From Eutypa lata (Eukaryota > Ascomycota > Sordariomycetes > Xylariales > Diatrypaceae), in the NCBI GenBank assembly GCA_022661535.1, contig JAKULF010000005.1, forward strand, positions 5,022,001 to 5,086,000: DNA of 64,000 nucleotides, in the 5' to 3' direction. The position numbers and the translations under genes are program-made. Position 1 is the stretch's first letter. The number at the start of each line of letters is the position of its first letter. Below, one piece after another: positions 22,801 to 33,775 of the stretch. The notes under the pieces were generated by a model. The model had not been told where the DNA came from, made no database searches, and worked only from the letters and a program-made list of their open reading frames with translations.

Positions 22801-23281
22801 AATCTGGGGGCTCATCGGCCCGGCGCGGATCTTCTCCCCCGGCCAGGTCTACTCCGGACTCCTGGTGTTCTTCCTGCTCGGGGCCGTGACGCCGCTAGCG
22901 ATCTACTGGGCGTCGAAGCGGTGGCCCGGCTCGCCGGTGCGGTACCTGATGGCGCCGCTGATCTTCGGCGGGGCGGGCTCGATCCCGCCGGCGACGCCCC
23001 TCAACTACCTGTCGTGGGGCGTCGTGGGCTACGTCTTCCAGCACCGCATCAAGAACCGGTTCCCCGGCTGGTGGGGGCGCCTCAACTACCTGACGTCGTC
23101 CGGGCTCGACCTCGGCCTCGCCCTCAGCACCCTCTTTATCTTCTTCGCCTTCACCCTGACCGAGATCGACCCGCCCCGCTGGTGGGGCAACGACGTCGTT
23201 GCGTCGACGATGGACTTTCAGGGCACCGCTGTTCAGGTCAAACTCGCACCTGGCGAGACGTTTGGGCCGCCGGTTTGGTAG
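19821..23281 (+). CDS. Oligopeptide transporter, OPT family
   Basis: Eleven exons: 19821..20446, 20591..20643, 20835..20981, 21032..21371, 21425..21643, 21698..21842, 22004..22078, 22134..22339, 22408..22434, 22497..22711 and 22794..23281; 846 aa. A plasma-membrane proton/oligopeptide (or glutathione, siderophore-type) importer. An acidic cytosolic N-terminus (about 110 aa) precedes the OPT start SPYEEVRAAVHNYDED-PCNTIRAW. Further family blocks: NPGPFNIKEHSI, SVAYATDI, ILAQLVFYKQDFG, YPASMIWPSNL, RKYKEAPTWWYM, GYPTNLTWWAF, IFSLPIGIIQAVTN, LNVLTEFIYGYIQPGRP, FKTFGYITMSQALSF, and the Trp-rich end NYLSWGVVGYVFQHRIK. Exon 8 ends at a GC donor (GCAAGT at 22340) and exon 9 is only 27 nt. The exon 6/7 junction is ambiguous: the acceptor 22003 keeps frame, while the acceptor at 22026 would best fit the family but shifts frame. 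Exon 11 is much more GC-rich than the rest. Confidence 0.9.
22340..22407 (+). other. GC-AG intron in OPT gene
   Basis: The 68-nt intron begins GCAAGT (the usual context of non-canonical GC donors) and ends TTCTCAG. Only this choice joins PLALM to FKTFGYIT in frame. The GT four bases downstream would break the frame. Confidence 0.75.
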
Positions 23282-23880
23282 GTGGTGGTGGTGAGTGAGA
23301 TGGGAGGGTAGTGGGAGGTCGAGGTTGGTAGGACATATAGATTGATGGATATATATAGGTAAGGGGGGTAGAGAGATGGATGCTATGAATGTCTTCAGAG
23401 CTAGAGAGGAGAAGATAGAAAGAGGAAATGAAGATAGATAGCAAAAGATAGCGGCTCAACTAGCACGGAGTTTCGGGTGGTTTAAGTGTATCAGCTCTAT
23501 AGCAGGTAAGTTGACGCTCTGCAAGATAGGTCACGTACGTATAAAATAAGACTTTGGTTCGTCAGTGTTCATATGATATTAGTTAATGCATGCATGCTAC
23601 ATCTGCAGCGTCGTCACTTGTAGTATTGTAGATGATAAGGATGTAGTTTCTTTCATATTTGGAAGGTCCCTGGGGGAGTATTCGTTTCGATGGGCTCGCC
23701 TTGCACTGCCGTAGCTTGATCCAATGGAACTTAATGTAGTAATAGGTAGCGACAGACAACATGACCATGAAAGTGATAAATGCATGATGTACGGATGTAT
23801 GTATGTATGCACTTCAGCATGCCTCAGGAGAGTAGGTGGCTGGTAAGGTAAGTATGATGTATGTATCTAAGTAGGTCCTT

Positions 23881-23900
23881 ACATACATACATACATACAT
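23881..23900. repeat. (ACAT)5 microsatellite
   Basis: Five perfect ACAT units. An inverse GTAT run at 23795-23809 could pair with it to form a long imperfect hairpin. Confidence 0.85.
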
Positions 23901-24043
23901 CCTACATACCTACTGTAGGCACGCACTCTCCAGGCAACTATCAACATTAATTAGCCGAACCCAATCTCGACCTTATAAGGCATAATAAAAGGCTGCAAAA
24001 GTACCCAGCACACCAATAAGGGCGTAACGTTGTCAAGCAATTT

Positions 24044-24160
24044 GGCACGGTAGCCTGGTGGTAAGACTCAGATACGGCACGGACCGGTCGAAGCTAGATA
24101 GACCACTAGTCAAGGGATGATAGCCAAGTCCCTACGGTTCGATCCCCCGAAAGGGGTGCC
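24044..24160 (+). ncRNA. tRNA-like / Pol III-type element (SINE head or tRNA relic)
   Basis: Starts GGCACGG and ends GTGCC, so a 5-bp terminal stem can close. An A-box-like TAGCCTGGTGG lies at 24051-24061, and a perfect B box GGTTCGATCCC at 24136-24146. The two boxes are about 75 nt apart, too far for an intron-less tRNA. A real cloverleaf does not form: the T stem has only two good pairs, and the last part instead makes a GNRA hairpin CCCC-GAAA-GGGG (24145-24156). A second stem AGGGA/TCCCT encloses 24113-24133. No confident anticodon can be assigned. Possibilities are a tRNA-derived SINE head, a mutated intron-containing tRNA, or an independent Pol III transcript. Confidence 0.4.
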
Positions 24161-24177
24161 GCAAATAAATACCACAG

Positions 24178-24209
24178 ATGGGTTTCCTTGGCTGTTCTAG
24201 GAAACCCAT
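24178..24209 (+). repeat. Perfect 11-bp hairpin
   Basis: ATGGGTTTCCT at 24178-24188 and AGGAAACCCAT at 24199-24209 with a 10-nt loop. It is followed by a second hairpin GAAGGG-TGGT-CCCTTC at 24246-24261 and then T-runs at about 24285-24307. It lies 17 bp downstream of the tRNA-like element and may belong to the same transcript. Confidence 0.7.
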
Positions 24210-25447
24210 AGGGGCGCACGAGGAAGTATTTCCGTGGGCCTGGAAGAAGGGTGGTCCCTTCACAAGGGGAGAGAAGGGTGATTCCTTCTTTTCCTTTTGG
24301 AGTTTTTTCCTATTTTCTTTGTTGTTTTCTTCGTCTTTTAATTTTTTTAATTTTAATTTTAATTTTATGATATTTCTTTTTTCAATGTTGCCTTCACCTG
24401 TACCATTATATTGTTTCATTGGCTTCATTTTCAAACCAACCCATCCCGTAGCCACCATTATCCTTCTTTCAAACCATTTATTGGATGTTTATTTTCTATA
24501 CTTAGGAATTATTACCATCGTCAATCATCAGAAGCCAAATCCTTATATACTTTGGCATTGTGAAAAGCATGTGAATAAGTTCCTGTTCCTTATATCCACG
24601 TGCATCTTTAATACAAGCCTTAGAGTAAACCAACATTTTCTACCACATGAACAGTTTTATTTACTTCAAGAGAATTCTTCTTCTTTCCCATGGAATCTTA
24701 AATACTTGGTTTGGTATCTATTAAGTCCTCCTTTACTCCTCTAACTCACACCTTGAGCACAGCATCAGAGTTGTGGATATAATACTTTTGCACTGTAATA
24801 ATTATAGTTATTTATGCAGTCCTAATTATATAACAGGCCATAAATGACCAAGATACAAGTATATTAAAGCAATGTCTACAGGAAAGCGAGGACGTCTTGA
24901 CTACGATGCTATCTATTGGCTTTAATACAATGCATCAATCTTGTTGATGTAATAATTTGTAGAGCCGCTAAAAAAAGATCACGAAATTCACTCCTTAATA
25001 TTAGGAGAACCAATGCTTTCATTAGGGCCGATAATTTGCCTTTGTATACTTTTCTATACTAATACTATTATCATCTATACTTAAGTTAAGCTGGGTTAAG
25101 CTCAACATTAATGAATTGGTAAAGGCTACCTCTCCTCAATTTACAGAGACGGTAGGCCGATGTTTCTTAATTCCCCCTTACAACTAGGTATACAAATAAG
25201 AATGGTGTTTGTACAGGGCTATGGCAGCTTATTTGAGCCATTGGGCATACTAGAAACGACCAGAGTAGACTAATCATGTCCCTATAAAGCCGACGGAACC
25301 GGTCAAGGAATAGCAGCTAGAAGATTTGCTATAATTCATAGCTTAAGGCAACCTTTCCACTCATTGATTACTGACTTCGGTAGCAATGCAACAGCCCAGT
25401 GTTCCATACTAGTAGTAAATACCTGGGCCAAGGTATAACAAAACCTC

Positions 25448-27025
25448 TTATGTCGTACGCCTGCGGTTCCAGAGCCTTGATATGAAACCGCCTACCCAAT
25501 CCACCAGTAAAACATGGATGAAAGCCTGCAGCCAGTTCGTGCTGCCTTTGACATCATGAAGGGAGTTGATGGATGCGCGGCTAGCTGGACGGTCTGTGTT
25601 CACCTTCCGAAGACTATTCTGATTGCTGCTATCCGAAATAACAATATGCGGGCTAACTGCCCGTGCGTGGTTGACGGCGAGGCCGCTTGGGTTGATGATC
25701 TCGGCTGAGTCAATCCGATCTTCTTCTAGAGGTGGTGTCGAGCTTTGGAGGACTGGTTCCACGATATGAGAATGGTGAAGGCGTATGAAGTCGCGCGGCT
25801 CTGGGATCATCAAGTCGGCTCCATCGATGTTCCCTTCGGCCGGCCTCTCCCTAGCAACATTGCACATAGCAATCCCCTCATCGTCGCTAGCTGGGCCATC
25901 CCCTTTATCATGTAGATTGGTAGCAGGTCCATGCCGAGTGACACCACCTCCAAGAACTTCATTGTAGTCCCTCACGTCCTTGTCGGCTCCAGTCGCAGGA
26001 GCTTCATCATCAGCCTCAGCAATGGAATTTAGCGAGGTGATTGAACCTGACAATGAGTTTTTCTTCTTGTCAGCGAGAGATTGACGTGTTTGGGGGACTG
26101 CTAGGCTCTGGGGCTCGGATGATTCATCCGTAGATGATTTCATGTCAACTAGCGGAGACGGTGCAGCGCCTTGGGGCACCGTGCGGTCTTCATCCACGCT
26201 GGTTGAAAGGCGCCGGATTGTAGCTATGATGGACGCGCTATCCGAGGGAAATCTCTCAAGTGTCGGGTTATCAAGATCTATATCAGGATCTTGTGCATAT
26301 TCGTGCTTTCTAGTCTCGGAATTTTTGCGGAGTTGAGAATCGTCTGGGGAGCTTTCGGAGGGCTGAAAAGTTTCCTCATATGCGTCATCCTCCTCGGGAA
26401 TTGTGACATGCTCGTGCGAGAAGATGGGGCAAACAGGATGCGACGGCTCTGTGTCACCACCTGCGGATTTGCCGGCGTTCAACTTTCCGGCAGTGTTGGG
26501 AACTTCAGAATCAGTAATCTCATGAGATTCTCCCCGAGGCGATTCAGATGGTGGACTTGAATCGACCTTTCCCGTTTGGCCAGGTATCTCTGGTGTGCCT
26601 CCATCGAAGAGTGCTGCAGAATCGGTGGCTTCCAAATCAGTCTTGCCGGAAGGGCGCGATGATATTCTGAGGATGTTGTTTAGGTTTCCCTGGTCATCTT
26701 GGACTGGCAATACATAGTTAATACCTATAGTAGCGACACTATAACAGACAGGTAGTAAGATTGTAATGAGAACAAGGGGCTTACCGATTTCTGCATTCTC
26801 GTTACATAACCACCAATCTCCAGATCCTATCCGAAATTTGTATTGGATATCAGAGGCAACACTAACATCAATCACCTTGGAGAAGGTATATAGTCCATTT
26901 TCATCTAGGGAAACGTCCAATTCCAAAGGCTGCCATGATGGATTCGAAAAGGTACCCGCAACATAGACGGGGGGGACGGTGCCGTCCTTTTGGTAAGTAA
27001 ATCTTACAGGAACTTGGGAAGTCAT
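25448..27025 (-). CDS. CBM48 / AMPK-type glycogen-binding domain protein
   Basis: Two exons: 27025..26785 and 26703..25448, 498 aa from ATG MTSQVPVRF. The frame is open 99 nt further upstream, but without ATG. Residues 1-100 form an early-Set carbohydrate-binding domain of the AMPK-beta type: VRFTYQKDGTVPPVYVAG, F-NPSWQPLEL, YTFSKVIDV, IQYKFRIGSGDWWLCNENA, then NLNNILRI, including the two adjacent Trp expected to stack on glucan. The next ~350 residues are acidic, Ser/Pro-rich and probably disordered. The C-terminus carries a short hydrophobic amphipathic stretch (WLQAFIHVLLVDWVGGFI) followed by RLWNRRR, possibly membrane-associating. It is presumably a glycogen-binding or scaffold protein; no kinase-interacting domain of Gal83/Sip2 type is recognised. 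The 81-nt intron (26784..26704) is a multiple of three without stops. Confidence 0.85.
   Translation of the reverse strand: MTSQVPVRFTYQKDGTVPPVYVAGTFSNPSWQPLELDVSLDENGLYTFSKVIDVSVASDIQYKFRIGSGDWWLCNENAEIGKPLVLITILLPVCYSVATIGINYVLPVQDDQGNLNNILRISSRPSGKTDLEATDSAALFDGGTPEIPGQTGKVDSSPPSESPRGESHEITDSEVPNTAGKLNAGKSAGGDTEPSHPVCPIFSHEHVTIPEEDDAYEETFQPSESSPDDSQLRKNSETRKHEYAQDPDIDLDNPTLERFPSDSASIIATIRRLSTSVDEDRTVPQGAAPSPLVDMKSSTDESSEPQSLAVPQTRQSLADKKKNSLSGSITSLNSIAEADDEAPATGADKDVRDYNEVLGGGVTRHGPATNLHDKGDGPASDDEGIAMCNVARERPAEGNIDGADLMIPEPRDFIRLHHSHIVEPVLQSSTPPLEEDRIDSAEIINPSGLAVNHARAVSPHIVISDSSNQNSLRKVNTDRPASRASINSLHDVKGSTNWLQAFIHVLLVDWVGGFISRLWNRRRTT
26704..26784 (-). other. Frame-preserving intron in CBM48 gene
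   Basis: GTAAGC donor, TATTAAC branch-point-like motif and TGCCAG acceptor. Removing it joins NAEI to VQDDQGNLNN as the domain requires. At 81 nt (27 codons, no stop), retention would insert a hydrophobic segment including LVLITILLPVCYSVA. Confidence 0.8.
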
Positions 27026-29011
27026 AATGAGTGAAGACGGTGATATAGGTAATAATATAGGTACAAGTTCATGGCACGGGGGAATTTGACGAAGAAGGAA
27101 GAAGTGCCCGTCAAATTGTAGCAATTATGGAATATTAGGTAAATAATCAATCGTATGAGAAAACAGAGAGGTGGTGGTGTGGAATTGAGAATGGCGTGTA
27201 GGATGGGGAGACCAAATGCTGAGGTGGTGCCAAGGTTGGTGGTGCGATGAGGTTGCTTTGATTATTCTAGCACGGCAACTCCTATGTCACTTGTGTGTAT
27301 GTAGTTAACCTCTGTTGTAATTGAGAAGGAACGGGGTGGTTTTGCAGTAATCCTGTCCTATGTTACTGTTATCTCAATTCCATACCAGGTGAAAATGAGA
27401 TGAGGGAGGAATAAGAAGGCCGGTAAAATTATAAGGAAGTTGCGTTCATGGCTCCTATCAGTCAGAGTTGGTAAGTCTTGCCTTTAATGCTTAAGAGTAT
27501 CGATGGTCATATAAACATATCGCTAGATGACTAGCTCTACTTACACGAGTAGTAAGCGGGCGTTGTGGCAGAATTGAATCGAGTAGAGTTGAACGGGTTC
27601 ACAGCACACATATGTACCTCTCAGGCACCTCCTTCCATCCATACCTACCCACTATCGATATGGCAATGATGCAGGTTCCCACTTTTGCCCGTCGGACGGT
27701 CGTAGTCCTTACGCACTTCTTACGCCAAAGATTCGGGGTGTGTAGGAAATCCATGCATGCACGTGTGTTTCTTGTCCTTAGAGTAATGAACGTATTAAAT
27801 GTCTAATGTGTACCTTTAATGTTGACATGCAGTGAACGGGTACACAGATCTGCAATTTCCTTGCAGTACCTACACACCCCAATGCGGTAGCTTCCATATC
27901 TAGTAGATGCACGCGTCAAATAGTACATGCGTACCATGGTATGATGGAGACAAAGCTCCGGTATCGAAAGTAAGTGGCACAATAGAAATGAAGCTTACCT
28001 TATGTACCTCTAGCTCCTACTCCTGTAGACTGGTGGTCCTATGTATCTACTAGTATATTTATGATTTGGCCTATGTTCAGAAGGTAAATAATGATGTACT
28101 ATACTAATGATTTCATACACGTCAAGACTCGTCATGATCCAATCGTCAATTAACTTCAGTTCTCCGCAGATCTAGAGCAGTCCATTGCCCCCACTCCACA
28201 CAGCTACGTAGAAGCTATATCCTTGTAAGTAAGCTCCGTCCTTGAAGCTACTGGCTACCCGACACGACTGCCATGCGGGCAGGAGGAACACGGGATGTCA
28301 TGCATCTTTGACAGCGGCTTTTCAGGCTGCGCAGCATGTATATAAATTTTCTTCGGAGGTGTAACTAACCCCACTATGGTTTCAGTTAGAAATAGGAGAT
28401 GATAAGTCGACAGCTATTGAATTTCCCGGAGCATACGAAAGTGAAAACGTATGACTTACTAGAGGTACTTCCCAACCTTGGGATGATGATCTAGGGTGCG
28501 GAAACTCTAAATTTACCTAACCCCACTATAAATAGGAGCTTTTCTCCATGATCGCTCTATATCAAAGCCGTTAGCATGGACGATAAGCCAATCAGACGTC
28601 ACCTGCGGACGTCAACCCGATCTATGGACGTCCAAGTAACAACTTCATCGAAAATAGAGCTAAAACAAACAACCTTTTGTAAAACACAGTTTGTACAACA
28701 CAACTCGAAAGCTTCTTTTATTAGACTAAGTCGGCAAGTATGCTAAAGCCATCCCGCTAAACCCCTGAAGCAAAATAGCAACCCTTTAAATGCCATAGTG
28801 AGCATTACCGTACGAATAAATTCCGTTGTCCCACGTTGCAGATTATCCGCACATGGAGTTTCCATCGAAGGACATTCGAAGACTCCTAGTTTCATAGGCT
28901 TCCCTGCAGTGTAATGTAAAGATCAGGACCGCATACCCCCTAAACGTCTGGCTAGTGCTATCATAGGGTACGCTGGTTTTCCCTCATCTTCGTCAGTGTC
29001 CTTGCCAGTGT
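27026..29011. other. Intergenic region upstream of CBM48 gene
   Basis: About 2 kb between the CBM48 gene start and the helicase gene end, both on the minus strand. Only short frames. A near-repeat CTAACCCCACTAT occurs at about 28365 and 28518. No gene or RNA gene seen. Confidence 0.5.
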
Positions 29012-31534
29012 CTATTTTCCCTCTGGCTGGATCAGATTGATGGAAACCCGGCGTTGAGGGTTCCCAGGGCAGCCCATGGCAGCCCAGGATAGCCATGGTC
29101 TTCGAAATTCTTGTAGCTGGCTCGAGAACTTCCTCAGGGGGAGGGAGTCATCCATATGCATTCTTTGCCATGCTGAACAATCTCCGATGACGTAAAGTCC
29201 ACATTTGGCCCGCGAGAACAGTACGTTAAGGCGGTGTATATCAAGAAAGCCAGGAGACTTCACGACAACTGGGTCGACAATGACGATGTCATACTCCATC
29301 CCCTGCACTTTGTCAATCGTCTCTATGACCACCTCAGAAGCCTTCGGGTACCCCTGTTCTACCATTCTGGTCTTGGCACAGTTGAGTTTCTTTTCCTGGG
29401 CTTTGTATGGTGTTAGAATGGCGATTACGCAGCCTTTGAAATCAGCCTTGATGAGATTCTCCAAGACTATCATAACACGATGAACAGAGTCGTCGCAATA
29501 CCTTGACATCGTCGTGGGGTCTCGTTCCTCTTTAGCGTTGATGTCAAATAATATGACATTCTTCTCTATGCCGTAGTGCTCCTTATTAAAACGTCGAAGG
29601 TCTTGTGCCAGAGGCTGGCGTGCTAGCTCGGTAGAGTCGTCGGATGTCAGAAGACCCTCGTAGACGACGTTATTGTAAATAGGGAGTATCTCGGGGAGGG
29701 CACGATACTGTATCGTGAAAAAGGCGGATGGAAACCCTTCTGACTGCAGTCGGCTCTGCAGGGACACCTCTAGTTGAGCTTTGAATGGATTCTTGTCCTG
29801 GCCTTTACCAATATGAGGCTGGAGCTGATCAGGGTCGCCAACCATAATCTTACCGATGGCCTTCGGATAGAATACCAGCAGCGGCCACCACTGGTACTCA
29901 GGCACCCGTGCGGCTTCGTCAACGGCGATTAACTCTGCATCGGCATAGTTCGGAGCAACCCTGCTATCGACTGCCCCGGCGACAGTCGCGCATAGAGCTG
30001 TGGCGTTACAAATAGCAAGGCCCATCAAATATTCGATGCCTCCGTCCAAGAGCTCCAGCTTGTCAGCGTCGAACTTTTCCCCATCTCCGTAAGCTTTGTA
30101 CAGGTTCAAGAAACTATTGAGCCTGCTATCGTCCTTGATGATTGGAAAAAGTTCATCAGATCCTATCGGCTCTATCCCCGCCATCTTTTTCATCACAGTG
30201 CCTATTGACAGATCGATGTTCCGGACTCTTTCATCGTCGACTCCTTGGAATTTACCTTTGCCAAATGTCTTGAAATGTATTTCAAGCGTATTTTCCGTCT
30301 TCTTCGAAGAATATTGTGTAGGCTGCCCTGACGGTTTCCCCGATGTCCCATCAAGTTTCTTCCGCCTAGCTTCCTGAACGTCGGCTTTGAAAACCGACTC
30401 CATTGCTTGCACGCTATGGACGCGAGCGATATAAGTGCCTTTCCGAACAAGTGACTGTTTCGCCAACAGCATCAACTCGGCATGGAGCGATTCTGCCATT
30501 TGGTCAGCACCTCGGTTCCCCGCAGAGGTGAGTAGGACCCTGTGACGCTTATTTTTATCTAGGAAGAAAGGTTTCACCACCTTGATAAGAGCGCTATGAG
30601 ATGTCAGCTCTTGTTTCCTATATTCTTATAACGTGATGTATTACTGTGTTTTGCCTGTTCCCGGTCCACCGTGGGCAATAACGAACCCTCCTGGTGCAGT
30701 TCTTCCTTGTTGTACGACTACCATTTGACTGTCATTCAGACCCAAGTTACCTTTTGCGATACATGTTTTGTCGCTAATACTGGAATAAATGTCGTAACGT
30801 GGCTCTTGCTCTAAGCGAATTGTTCCAAAGGAATGGGCGATGCTGGGGTGTTCCTTGTATAGATCTTTGGATTTGAGAAGGTCCTCGAGAGCCTGGAATA
30901 CATAAGGGAAAATGCTATGACGTGGCAACGTCACGACTTTGCATCCGTTACCCTTGTGCTTTCCAATAGAGGATATAGCCTCAGCAGCATCTACATTCTT
31001 TGGCAAAGGAATTGTCGTAGGGGTAAATTGGCTGACATCCTTGCTCTTGTCCTTGTCCTTGCTCTTGTCTTTGTCTTTGCTCTTGTTCTTGTCATCTTTC
31101 CCGATGGATCTCTGTATAGTAGCTGTCATAACTCCTGGCGGCGAGGAGGGCAGAGGTTCGATGAATTTCAACTCCCAAAATGCTTTTTCGAAGTCCATGC
31201 CAACCCTGAAATGTACCTCTGCTTTGTCGCCGGGTACGATTTCACCACGACATTTCTCTGGAATTAAGAGCAGAGCTATCAGTTTGCTGCTGCCCGGCTG
31301 CTCTAGGACCCGTATATTGCAGTGGAAGGTATGATATTGATCTCTCTCGGTTATTACCTGTTCGATTTTCGCGCAGAGACCCAATGTGCAAAGGTATTCT
31401 GCAAAGCTGGAGAACCTATATTTCGCTGCCTGGGGATTCTTACCTAGCACTTCTTTCGGTACTAGTTTGTCTGCGTTGAGTGTTTTTAGAACTGTACCAT
31501 AGTCCTTATAAGTGAAATATTGCCATAAATCCAT
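29012..31534 (-). CDS. Superfamily 1 helicase, UPF1/DNA2/NAM7-like
   Basis: Two exons: 31534..30645 and 30593..29012, 823 aa; the 51-nt intron (30644..30594) lies immediately after Walker A. Helicase motifs in order: I HGGPGTGKTHA, Ia VLLTSAGNRGADQ, II VDEAARVPEY, III VGDPDQLQP, IV FFTIQYRALPEI, V VIETIDKVQGMEYDIV and VI LNVLFSRAKCGLYVIGD. Motif II is DEAA, as in the Upf1-like family, so ATPase activity is expected. The N-terminal ~290 residues contain a beta-rich region of unknown fold and a low-complexity run of K-S-K-D-K-D repeats (about 31030-31090). The Cys/His domain of Upf1 and the nuclease domain of Dna2 are absent. Fungal genomes hold many such stand-alone members without assigned roles; RNA or DNA helicase activity is inference. 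Confidence 0.88.
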
Positions 31535-33775
31535 GGTAGCAAGATCAGACCAACTCCACTACTATATATTAATTATTAATTCATGGTGACATAGCTTGGG
31601 GATCACGAGAGGCTATCGACCAGGACTATAAGGAAATGTAGGTCTTGGGTACTGACTAACCGGTTGGATGTATTTTGAGTGGTGGCGTGATTCACCCTAT
31701 TTCTAAGGAAGAGAGATTATCCCTCCTCCAGTGTCGATTGAAGGATGTATGTATACGAGAAAGAACAGTCTAAAAGGTGCCTGTGTTGTATCAAGGCCGT
31801 GTTGTGGACTTTGAAGGTCGTGAGAAATGTTGTTGACAAACTTCAAAGCCACCGTGTATGTAGTACCAACCGAGCACCTGCCAACTCTAGGGTATACTAA
31901 GAATTTTCGTAAATGTGCTTCAGCTAGAAAATGGATTGGCGCCGTCTTCTACTCTCCGAAGCCCTGAAGCTGATTTAACTATTTCTGTATGTCTTGTAGG
32001 GTTCAAATGAGAGTTTCGAGGCCAGTGGCGGAGAAAAGGGAAAAGTGAAGATTGTAGATGTGAAGTAAAAGAGTCACTTGGAGAGGGAATTGTTGTACTA
32101 AGCAGAGATATCATGGGCTATCTTTCATCCAGCAGGTAGAAAGTTACGATGTGAAGACTGAAAGTGTAGTGGGTAATGGGTGCTCCAATCCAAGGGAGGA
32201 TCTAGTGGCTGCTCAGGGTAGGACCATATACTAGGAAGGAGCCGGTGGAAAATTCAACAATATCTAAGGCAAGAACCTGGTCTTGAACCGCTGTCGTCAA
32301 ACGATATCGCTGCTTACAGGTCCTTGATCTGTAGTAATTGGATGTTAGGGGTTTAAGATGCTTGGTTGGTAGGTAATTAGTGTTGTCCTGAAGGTAGGCT
32401 TGAGTTTCTGGAAGTGCAAACATAATTATCAGGGTCCATCAACGTTGTAATGGACAACGAGCTTACCCTCTTATAGGTATCTACCAAATTTTCCGAAGTT
32501 ATCATGCTGTTATGATACAAAATTAGGGAATTTGAAAGGCAGATTTGCCCACATATAACCGGGATATCAATATCTGATTTAGGTGATAACTAGATTGTGA
32601 GTAAATAGCAGGTGCCATGGGCGTTATTTTACATGTATCTTTTAATAATCGATATTTTCCACTGTTGTCTTCGAAAATGTGAACGGAATTTTGTATTATT
32701 CGCAGATAGAATCTCGAATCTCGTTTCTCTCGTAGATCATAAAGAATACGTTACTATCAAAACTTTTCACAATCATCGATAGATACAAATATGAACACTT
32801 TCCACTCTACACTTCAAATTTCCATGGCCCGGCTTTGGGTCAGAATAAGCCGTTTTCTTTACCATGGCGGTGGCCATTGGGGTGTAATATCTAGAGGGTC
32901 AATGTGAAAGGCTTAGTTACCAGTTACCTGGCCGTAGGTAATTATTCTAACAGACTTCACTACTCCTTGGTAATCCAGAGATACAGCAGTTACTGTTGGC
33001 GGTTTGTAGGATACGCATTCTCCAAGTGGATCGTAGCTGAGGAGGCGAAAGTAGTCCTAACTGGTGCTTAAATCTCAAGATGACATACGAACTAGCTTCG
33101 TATGTTGTAGAATTGACTGCAGTCAAGAATAAGCTTGGCTTATATAAAGCTAAGCATGATTGTCAAGGTCTAAGGTCTAGATAGTTATTTACACTAGCAA
33201 TTGGAAGATGGAAGTGGCCAACATGTGGAGATCTGGTATGGCTATCATATTTATTTTCAATGTCTCAATTATAATTATCTTGGAAGGGTAAGGAATCTCA
33301 CAGTGACATCTAGTAAACGAAGATATTTACTGTCGTTGAAGTTGATTCTCTGCGAGTCAGACGACAAGGTGCAGTATGTAAATATGACAGCGGCTCAGCC
33401 CTACAAAGCTTGAAATGTGGGTTAACTACTTAACATGCAGGCATGTGAAATTGAAGAACCCCGCCAGGCCACCATTCTGCCGAGCGGTGAGATCGATAAT
33501 TCAGTGCTAACCTTCGTCATTCTACAGTACCTAAGTACCACTAACCAGCAATCCATTAGAATATCAAAGTTGAAGTACTTCCTAATACATACATGTAACT
33601 ACATAATTTACGTACAGCCTACCTCATTACCTACATCTTGTACATACCCGAATCACTTTCTGTTCGTTTTCACCGTCGCAAATAGCCAATTGCAAAGTCT
33701 GCATCCTGAATATCACACTGAACTATTTCATCTGGAATCAATATATTTTTGCCTTATTGCACTGCGGGGGTAACC
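31535..33775. other. Divergent intergenic region helicase / IWR1
   Basis: About 2.2 kb with only short frames and many stops. A near-perfect hairpin GCTTGGCTT-ATAT-AAAGCTAAGC lies around 33132-33155. The last ~150 bp are the probable IWR1 promoter. No other gene seen. Confidence 0.5.

Larger units (their letters stand above)
23282..25447. other. AT-rich gene-free region with structured tRNA-like element
   Basis: About 2.2 kb between convergent genes. It holds (ACAT)5 at 23881-23900 and an inverted GTAT-repeat counterpart at 23795-23809, the tRNA-like element at 24044-24160, further hairpins to 24261, and an (AATTTT)n-like tract at 24338-24366. A 188-codon frame at 24178-24744 crosses the hairpins and homopolymers, and I do not regard it as a gene. 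Confidence 0.55.

Noticed and set aside
24044..24160. Functional intron-containing tRNA gene
   Set aside because: A perfect B box is present, but the T stem has only two proper pairs and the seven-base acceptor stem fails at positions 6-7. Kept only as a tRNA-like element.
24178..24744. 188-codon frame after the tRNA-like element
   Set aside because: Phe/Leu-rich translation of T-runs and hairpin arms, with no domain. It is better explained as non-coding AT-rich DNA.
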